Assembly: GCA_045546135.1 (NCBI GenBank)
Contig: JAZQCD010000004.1
Location: 1 to 64,000, forward strand
Direction: 5' to 3'
Origin: RUG13409 sp045546135
GTDB lineage: Bacteria; Bacillota; Clostridia; Peptostreptococcales; Anaerovoracaceae
DNA length: 64,000 bases
Below, piece by piece: positions 58,501 through 64,000 of this stretch (its first letter is position 1; each line of letters begins with the position of its first letter). The notes beneath the pieces were generated by a model, which saw only the letters and a list, made by a program, of their open reading frames with translations, was not told the origin of the DNA and ran no database searches. The translations under genes and the position numbers were made by a program.

Positions 58501-61500
58501 TCCTCTTCTCGTTATTACCTCCGGCATACCGGTAGTAAGATCACTGCCTTTCAGAGATATGGGTATGTATCTTACTCCATTTTCATCCTCACTGCCTCGG
58601 TCGTAAGTAAATTGAATGAAGACCTCTGAGGCATCCTTGTTTCCGACATTCAGAACAGAAGAGTCTAAATATACTACTGCGTAGTCACCGTCTATGGACC
58701 TTAATTCTGCATCAAAGTATCCAAAGGCAAGCTCTGCTTTCTCCTCGATCTTAAAGAGTTCCGGAACAGTGGTCTTAAATGCGTTTTCCTTGCCGAAATA
58801 GTCTTGATCTTCTGTCAGATACAATGAGAATGTGGATCCTGTTGGAAGATCGTGAGTAAGAGGATCTGTCGTGAAGGTGAGCCTTGCTTTTCCTCCCGAA
58901 GGTATGGAATCAGTCAGGAGCCACTTGGCAAGTTCCTGAGATCCTTCATTAGGTCTGCTGACAGAAAGCACCACAGTCACGGGGTTGCTTGCGCCGGCCC
59001 TTATGGCGGCAGTTCCTGTATTCTTGAAGTTAACTTCACCGACGAGCTCATGTCCTGATGTGAAATCGTAATTTGCAAAGCCAAGAGAAGCTTCCCCAAG
59101 ACCCTGTTTGCCTTCTCCAAAGGCTATGGCGTAGAAACCGACCATAGGCGGGATCTCTTCCGTCTGTCCCTCATACACAGTTGATGCTCTCCTGGCAGGA
59201 ACGACGGTGCTCATCTTTTCGCCGCTGACAGTTTCAAATTCGAAATCTTCCAGTGCTGTGAGGCTGCCCTCTGTTAGGACCATGAGTTCCTGTCTTGATA
59301 CTTCGCCATCCTTTACTTCTCTTGTGGACATCTGAAGGTTTCCAAAGCTAAGCCTTGTCATTGATCCTTTGTTTTTCCCCGCTGTCGTTAGCTTTCCAAG
59401 GTATGCAAGTTCAGTATCTTCGGGACTCATGCCATACGTGATGCTGTCCTCGTAGATCTGAAGATGCCTCATTGCCAGGACATTGGTCTCGCCCCAGCCG
59501 CCTTCTTCTGCATCCCACCAGGATATCCAGATGGCGTTGCTGAGAGAATTTGGCATTGCAGCGGTGTAAACTACTGCAAGCTTCTTTCCGTCTGAGCCTA
59601 TGGTCACATCCGTTCCTTGAGTGTTCTCAAATACAGGAGTGATGCTCACTGGAACTCTTAAGTCATCTGCTAAAGATATTATTCCGCTCTCCCTCAGTAT
59701 GTATGTGTTGCTTCCCATCTCAAAGAGCATGAAGGTCTCTGCACCTGCCCCAAGTTCAAGCTCGGCTGTTACGAAGCGAAGATTTGCATAGTGAGGATCG
59801 ACCTCCGCCTTTGAAAGAGCATGCTGTACATATATGCCGTCCTTAAAGAATGCTGTGCTTATATTGTTAGAGTCACATCCTTCGAAGTCGGCTACTTCCT
59901 GGATAAGCTTTGCGCTTCCAAAACCGTCTTCTCCTATCTGTCTTAGGTAAAGACGCCTTATGACAGCCCTCTCGGTCGTCTCATTCATGCCGTCTTTTGA
60001 TACGGTAGTACCCTTCTCACCATCGAAGTAAGCTGTCTTTGAAGTCGTGTATGCTACGATCACCCTGCCGTCTATATTGACAGTTTCTATATTCTCTATG
60101 ACCTCTCCGTTTATGGTGTCGGTCATGAGATCAAAACCTTCGCTGCCTGGAACTGCTGCGGTAAGGACTGTAGATGTTCCCTGCATGTCTATGAGTTTTG
60201 AAACAGTGATATAGCTGTAGACTGAAGATACCAGGATAGGATCATTGGTATTACCATCTTCGAGTATGTCGTAGTCCGGGCCTATGAGCTTAGGATTCTT
60301 TGCTACGAGGTAAGCCTTATAATCAGCCTTTGCAGCTTTCTTTGCATCCTCACTACTGCTGCTTTGAGCATATACGCTGATATTTCCGATCTGATCCGGA
60401 AGATATCTGTACATGCCGTCGTCCTCTGTGATCACCTTTGGATCTTCCGTAAATTGCTTTATTTCAAGATCAAGGGAACGTTTCTTGGTGACTGTGCCGT
60501 TTGCGCCCTGTGCAGTCCACGTGGCCGTTACCATCGATCCCTCTACACCTACGCTGAAGTCATAGTCCGCAAGGCCGTCACCATCGAGAGTGATATATGG
60601 TTCTTTTGATGCTTCACTGAATGGAGATTGAAGACCGGTTCCGCTGGTAAGATCTCCTACCATTATCACCTTGCTCATGACGATCTGAGGAACTCCATCT
60701 ATCATCTTTGGATAGATGATGTAGTTTTCGCCAAGCGCAGTGAAGAGTTTATAGCTGTAACCAGTCGTAAGACCCTGAGCAAGAACTCTTGCATCACCGC
60801 TGGTGCCGTATCCTGAAAGCTCAAAATCAGGAGTTCCGCTTGCAGGGATAGCATTGGTCCCAACCGAGCCGTCTTCTGTTCTTCTTTGGAGTTCATCTGC
60901 TGAGGTCATTACCGCATTGAGTTTCTGCGTTGCCGTTATGTCCGTAGGACCGGTGATCCTGATAAGACCTTCGCCTTCTGCAAGAGGCTTATATGCAGAC
61001 TCTTCCTTTATGGCGTTTGTATGGTTTCCTCCTGTAGGATCTTTTATGGGCTTTCCGTGAGCATCAGTATATCTGATCTCAGTCCACAGCTCCTTCATGC
61101 CGTTGGCTGATGTTGCAGATATGACCCAGGTAAAGTAATGATCTGTTTTATCTTGCGAACCTTCGACGGAGAAGGCCACAAGATCCATGGAGTAGTTCGC
61201 GAAAAGGAGCACCACATTGAATCCTACGGCTATATCCCAGTTGAACTGGGACATATATGCCGGTTCATACCTTTCTTCGTCAGGGATATATTCTCCGAAA
61301 GTAGCCGTTATGGCGAGATTTGTCTTGACGAAGAGTTCAAACTTGAGAAGTTCTATTCCTACGCCGACACCCGCTTCAACGCTGACGCTAGGCGTAATGT
61401 AAGCGCCGTTGAAATATGCTTTGCTTGACTTGGTGATGGGCCTTAAGGACACCATGGTCACCCTGTCTCCCACAGAAGTTAAGCTTATATACAGATCATC

Positions 61501-64000
61501 ATCGTACTGAGTAAGGAGTATTTCGCTCATGCCTCCGCTGCTGCTGATGACACCTGAAGTCAGAGCCTCATCTCCTGCTTTTGGCATATGGTCAAAGACC
61601 TCCATGTACATCCTTCCTGTAAAGGTCGCATGGAAACCGGAATAATCGTCATCCAGCTTAAAGACCATCTGGCCATTTCTCTTGGTAAGACTGTCAAAGT
61701 CTCCTCTTTCGAATGCAGTGATAGGATCTGCCTCAACGAGCTTGTATTCCATTCCCATTCCTATACCTATCTCTAAGGATATGCCCGTCTTGACATAGAC
61801 ATAGACCAAAGGTACCGGAGTGAATCTATACTGAAGAGTAAATTCGAAGCTGGCAGTAGCAGAAAGAGCGCCGCTTGAGAAAACGTGAGTATTGTATACA
61901 GGGTTATACTCAAAGGTCAGTGCGATCTGAACTGCAAGACTGAAGGACATCTTCCTGCTTGTGGACTGTCCGTTCTTTGCCTTCTTAAAGCTGTCGTCTT
62001 CAAAGGCACCGTTCATGAATTCTTTTACTGAACCCTGGGCTCCGCCTGCCTGCTTTGCTATGGAACCTATGAAGTCTACTAAAGTTCCGAACTGACCATT
62101 TGCTTCCTTGAATCCGTTGGTCTTTGGAGCCGGAGGAGTATTAGGCGCATTGGTATCAGTCGTTGTAGTCTGAGGCTTATCAGGTTTTCCTTCCTCAGTT
62201 TTGTATATTGTTGTCTCGTTGTGATAGGTCTTGTTGCCGTCTTTATCCACAGTCTCTGTCCTGGTGGTGACAGTCTTTGTGTGGTTTTGAGTGTCTTCTG
62301 TCGTAGAAGTTGTCTGTGTCTCAGTACCGCCGTCAGGCTTTGTCGTCTTCTTTACGGTGCTTCCGTCATCGTCTTTGTACTGCTCCACTGTGCTTCCATC
62401 GGCTGCCTTTGTCGTATTGTCGGATCCGTATGAGGTGGACTCTGCTTTGAAGAGTGGAAGTCCAATGGATATACCGATCTGATCTCCGTCCATGACCAGA
62501 GTCGCATAGTCACCTATGCCGAACTCCAAAGAAGGGAGATCCATCCCTATATCAGTTCCAAATTCGTTGAATCCTGTCCCATCAGGAGTCTGGCCTTGAG
62601 TCTCATCCTTATTCTCAGCGCTGCCGAAATTAAGAACGCTGTTTGCATTCGGAACTGACGAAACGTTAGCAAACTCTATGCTTTCAGGGGCAATATCACT
62701 CAGTGAACCTATAGCATCATATTCCTTCATCTGTACCTGTACGCAGATGCCGAAGGTGCTCCTTCCTGCAAAAGCGCCGAGGTAGGAATTGATCTTATCA
62801 AGTCCACTCTTAGAGTAGTTATATTTCCCGCTGCTATCCAGCTGAGGAGATTCTCCCGCATAAGGAACGCTCTTTCCTGTAATATTGTCGTCGTTTTGTA
62901 TGGGCTCAGGATTATCGAAAAGGACCTTAAGAGATCCTGTATAATCAGGTTCCCAGATATATTCTGTAGTGTTCACAGAATCTATCATCTTTTCCCCTGA
63001 TGTATCATAGACGCCCCTGGTCACCGAGTATCTCTTGACCTTTGATGTATCGCCTCCAAGAGGTATGTCAACATAGGCAAGAGCCGTAGCTTCCTTGCCG
63101 TACATTGCATGGCCATCAACATTTTCGCCGTCTATGTATCTATATGCCTTTTGCTCCTTTGTGAGCTTGTCAGATTCCGCAGGATCCGTAACAGCACTCA
63201 AGAATACGGGGAACACCTGAGCCTTTGAGTTGACATTGTATCCTGCAGGGATCTTATATGCCCTTGGCCTTAAGCTGTATATGGCTTTGATGTAGTACTG
63301 ATGTACATTGCCCTCCTCATCTACGAAAGGCGCGAATTCCTGTTCAAAGTGCTCGCCTTTGATGATGCCTACATATTCGTCTCCTTCTGACGGAATAAAT
63401 ATGCCGTTTACGAAGCTTCCGCTTATACCGCCTCCGTCTCCGTCGTAATACAGCTCGGCATGGTCAAAGCTTGCGACCATGGTACTGACCGCATCGAGGT
63501 AGTCATGGTCATAGAACCTGAACATGAGAGTTGCGGACGCCACATCATCAGATGACAGAGGTATGAATTCATTTCCGCTGTATGAGTGGTTGTTGAAGAG
63601 GATCACATCGTCTTCATCCTGTCCGAAATTGATAGCCTGAAGGTTCTTTATATCGCTAAGAGTCCTGAATATTCCCTTGCCGTCTCCCTTATCAAAATCG
63701 GATATCTTCAGTTCCTTGACCTTCGATGAAAAGCTGGTATAGTCCTTGATCTCGTCATCTTCTGAAGGTGTGGCCGGCACCGCTTCTCCGTATTCGATCT
63801 TTATGGTCTTGCCGCTTCCAAAGAATCCTTCCTGCCATGTGTATGGAATAGATGCAACGTTTATATTCTGACCGTCTGCTTCCCTTGGAACAGAGGGCGC
63901 TATATCTATAGCAAGAGTCTGGCTGCGCTCATAGATGACATTGATCTGATAGCTGTCTGCAAGATCATCTTCAGTCATATCATCCCAAAGGAATGTGAGT
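55555..64000 (-). CDS. Giant multidomain surface protein, N terminus beyond window
   Basis: At least 2815 residues. The frame stays open to the window edge (reading LTFLWDD before the first internal Met), so the start and signal peptide lie outside. A Thr-rich linker with PNTPPAPK lies about 560-640 residues into the visible part. A long beta-rich middle includes transmembrane-barrel-like strands (VPLVYVYVKTGISLEIGIGMG). CARDB-like domains (VNFKNTGTAAIRAG, DSSVLNVGNKDASEVFI) and Ig-like units follow. Near the C terminus a Cys/His module (NATCEEKGETTY, ALGHLWKEW) precedes a juxtamembrane domain, one transmembrane helix and a Lys/Arg-rich tail. It is probably a cell-surface adhesin or wall-associated sensor. 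The specific role is unknown. Confidence 0.8.
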   Translation of the reverse strand, partial: LTFLWDDMTEDDLADSYQINVIYERSQTLAIDIAPSVPREADGQNINVASIPYTWQEGFFGSGKTIKIEYGEAVPATPSEDDEIKDYTSFSSKVKELKISDFDKGDGKGIFRTLSDIKNLQAINFGQDEDDVILFNNHSYSGNEFIPLSSDDVASATLMFRFYDHDYLDAVSTMVASFDHAELYYDGDGGGISGSFVNGIFIPSEGDEYVGIIKGEHFEQEFAPFVDEEGNVHQYYIKAIYSLRPRAYKIPAGYNVNSKAQVFPVFLSAVTDPAESDKLTKEQKAYRYIDGENVDGHAMYGKEATALAYVDIPLGGDTSKVKRYSVTRGVYDTSGEKMIDSVNTTEYIWEPDYTGSLKVLFDNPEPIQNDDNITGKSVPYAGESPQLDSSGKYNYSKSGLDKINSYLGAFAGRSTFGICVQVQMKEYDAIGSLSDIAPESIEFANVSSVPNANSVLNFGSAENKDETQGQTPDGTGFNEFGTDIGMDLPSLEFGIGDYATLVMDGDQIGISIGLPLFKAESTSYGSDNTTKAADGSTVEQYKDDDGSTVKKTTKPDGGTETQTTSTTEDTQNHTKTVTTRTETVDKDGNKTYHNETTIYKTEEGKPDKPQTTTTDTNAPNTPPAPKTNGFKEANGQFGTLVDFIGSIAKQAGGAQGSVKEFMNGAFEDDSFKKAKNGQSTSRKMSFSLAVQIALTFEYNPVYNTHVFSSGALSATASFEFTLQYRFTPVPLVYVYVKTGISLEIGIGMGMEYKLVEADPITAFERGDFDSLTKRNGQMVFKLDDDYSGFHATFTGRMYMEVFDHMPKAGDEALTSGVISSSGGMSEILLTQYDDDLYISLTSVGDRVTMVSLRPITKSSKAYFNGAYITPSVSVEAGVGVGIELLKFELFVKTNLAITATFGEYIPDEERYEPAYMSQFNWDIAVGFNVVLLFANYSMDLVAFSVEGSQDKTDHYFTWVISATSANGMKELWTEIRYTDAHGKPIKDPTGGNHTNAIKEESAYKPLAEGEGLIRITGPTDITATQKLNAVMTSADELQRRTEDGSVGTNAIPASGTPDFELSGYGTSGDARVLAQGLTTGYSYKLFTALGENYIIYPKMIDGVPQIVMSKVIMVGDLTSGTGLQSPFSEASKEPYITLDGDGLADYDFSVGVEGSMVTATWTAQGANGTVTKKRSLDLEIKQFTEDPKVITEDDGMYRYLPDQIGNISVYAQSSSSEDAKKAAKADYKAYLVAKNPKLIGPDYDILEDGNTNDPILVSSVYSYITVSKLIDMQGTSTVLTAAVPGSEGFDLMTDTINGEVIENIETVNIDGRVIVAYTTSKTAYFDGEKGTTVSKDGMNETTERAVIRRLYLRQIGEDGFGSAKLIQEVADFEGCDSNNISTAFFKDGIYVQHALSKAEVDPHYANLRFVTAELELGAGAETFMLFEMGSNTYILRESGIISLADDLRVPVSITPVFENTQGTDVTIGSDGKKLAVVYTAAMPNSLSNAIWISWWDAEEGGWGETNVLAMRHLQIYEDSITYGMSPEDTELAYLGKLTTAGKNKGSMTRLSFGNLQMSTREVKDGEVSRQELMVLTEGSLTALEDFEFETVSGEKMSTVVPARRASTVYEGQTEEIPPMVGFYAIAFGEGKQGLGEASLGFANYDFTSGHELVGEVNFKNTGTAAIRAGASNPVTVVLSVSRPNEGSQELAKWLLTDSIPSGGKARLTFTTDPLTHDLPTGSTFSLYLTEDQDYFGKENAFKTTVPELFKIEEKAELAFGYFDAELRSIDGDYAVVYLDSSVLNVGNKDASEVFIQFTYDRGSEDENGVRYIPISLKGSDLTTGMPEVITRRGASTQSVEASEDNGVYLLRDEEGGKQIKKGYMRKVSGTIRVPVSAFIKGTDLSGLHLRAEIFSSDDDTGMVNNVYVSKHAEYNQSNNTALKTVKNATIFSTPSQVSLSLGNTLRLPVTYETTADKVDITVTEIDSGAQDWRSLLGILYYDSQTGSIVAAANETAQQMIEDGLVPTGIIQVKDTATNSIAAITFRITDTGDGVNIFKDDQSFTFYNRDGSETDLDAAESASSNEGWYFAYNVPADAWTGGEANEVPMNSDLSRAKQNGAYFTFLSTADTMDIYFTGKISVECDALEAPLSFTKSPAHVEFGNDTGLTYKIKVTADQGTDIDRYTATYKVSPVVLRDDDAPLILWNRSFPETASLKSGSEVPMRCYIIDNGGISKVQFDGIELSNKTVPAIEKVDDGMWYFDCVFTKNGKVEVVTYDTVGNTSKMIINVDWFNFVVSSGAIWDAPGLKPGDLYLSDDSGAPIPAGTIGYAPWLGSSYIPREDEVSDLYLLSNGEFTKAGFEKDDEAGRWKIVSNGCYMVKVDRDDGTWARVIMRINRLDISEPQLSVSVDGNVISFIASDDKEIASLTINGMPIEVSSNPFASTFAAPLGGKYLIEVKDDADHAASKTAEVSMDLVLPKDAVETNIKYDGKLIGTVSVDPSKVIGGEYDESCSKPEEGIYSAVYSFAVVNKDTDPASIDDSSFVSLAEGTGTVTDLPEGEYDIYLRDSKGHLTRYDESFHVYHPDDQWYAPEYNWAYDLSSVTASRKSKIYSNYIQSETAYTSSWVSRNATCEEKGETTYVAFFGNKVFKEQYYAVANIPALGHLWKEWEITKPAGDHEKGEETRVCARNATHIETREIPELGAPHYSFDKGIAYEWRPGDGSLEYAVIIDREEQRAFLSFKGVTVDGKDVDPADYTVDTKGSRLYLKEDYLKGLSRGEHSISILFEDGGISTTLTIVKTPIWIYWAGGIAIAALAAAFIWLFIKRRKKEAADQ

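Noticed and set aside
1..64000. rRNA, tRNA, CRISPR arrays, insertion sequences, prophage genes
   Set aside because: Looked for in both strands by eye. No cloverleaf arms, regularly spaced repeats, transposase or phage structural motifs were seen.

Overview
The window reads like a chromosome segment of a low-to-mid GC, Gram-positive anaerobe of the class Clostridia. The evidence is strong AGGAGG-type ribosome binding sites, heavy AGA/AGG and ATA codon use, lipobox lipoproteins, surface proteins with C-terminal membrane anchors, a SufCBDSU operon controlled by an Rrf2 regulator, and no outer-membrane genes. I cannot name the species. No rRNA, tRNA, CRISPR array, insertion sequence or prophage was recognised. 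Most genes sit in short, tightly overlapping operons separated by clear rho-independent terminators.

Layout. (1) 1-7.25 kb, minus strand: a cobalamin-riboswitch operon that begins with two surface proteins, continues with a lipoprotein, permease and ATPase for corrinoid import, and ends with cbiB and the 5' part of cobD. Codon use changes abruptly inside cbiB. (2) 7.3-11.6 kb: a PfkB sugar/nucleoside kinase, an acyl-ACP thioesterase with a TetR regulator, and a divergent acyl-CoA synthetase. (3) 11.6-15.8 kb: two paralogous surface/small proteins and a MoxR ATPase/VWA pair. (4) 15.9-20 kb: an amino-acid ABC transporter whose binding-protein/permease fusion carries a recent tandem duplication, its structured leader, and a remnant of tex. 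(5) 20-32.9 kb: an SGNH hydrolase, an acyltransferase/zinc-ribbon/hydrolase trio (the hydrolase has a second copy), lipoproteins with InlB-type and Ig-like domains, and a two-component system next to an apparent pseudokinase. (6) 32.9-38.3 kb: a PP2C (SpoIIE-type) phosphatase, an NAD-salvage pair (NMN-type adenylyltransferase and PnuC) behind a structured leader, an unknown coiled-coil protein, and a macro-domain/HTH fusion. (7) 38.4-44.8 kb: Rrf2 regulator, sufCBDSU and cysK. (8) 44.8-51.8 kb: two uroporphyrinogen-decarboxylase-fold methyltransferase-like genes, each followed by a tiny ORF, with LysR and TetR regulators, a GPH-type transporter and two decayed genes. (9) 51.8-55.5 kb: an HTH/membrane-protein pair and an ECF sigma factor cassette ending in a PrsW-type intramembrane protease. 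(10) 55.5-64 kb: one giant surface protein, cut by the window edge.

How it fits together: corrinoid uptake and assembly (region 1) would supply cobamides for corrinoid-linked methyl transfer, to which the two UroD-fold proteins (region 8) may belong, although no corrinoid protein is encoded here. The best candidates for undescribed biology are the riboswitch-controlled surface proteins, the microproteins paired with the UroD-fold genes, the sigma/microprotein/PrsW cassette, and the two structured leaders at 19.4-19.6 kb and 35.95-36.17 kb.
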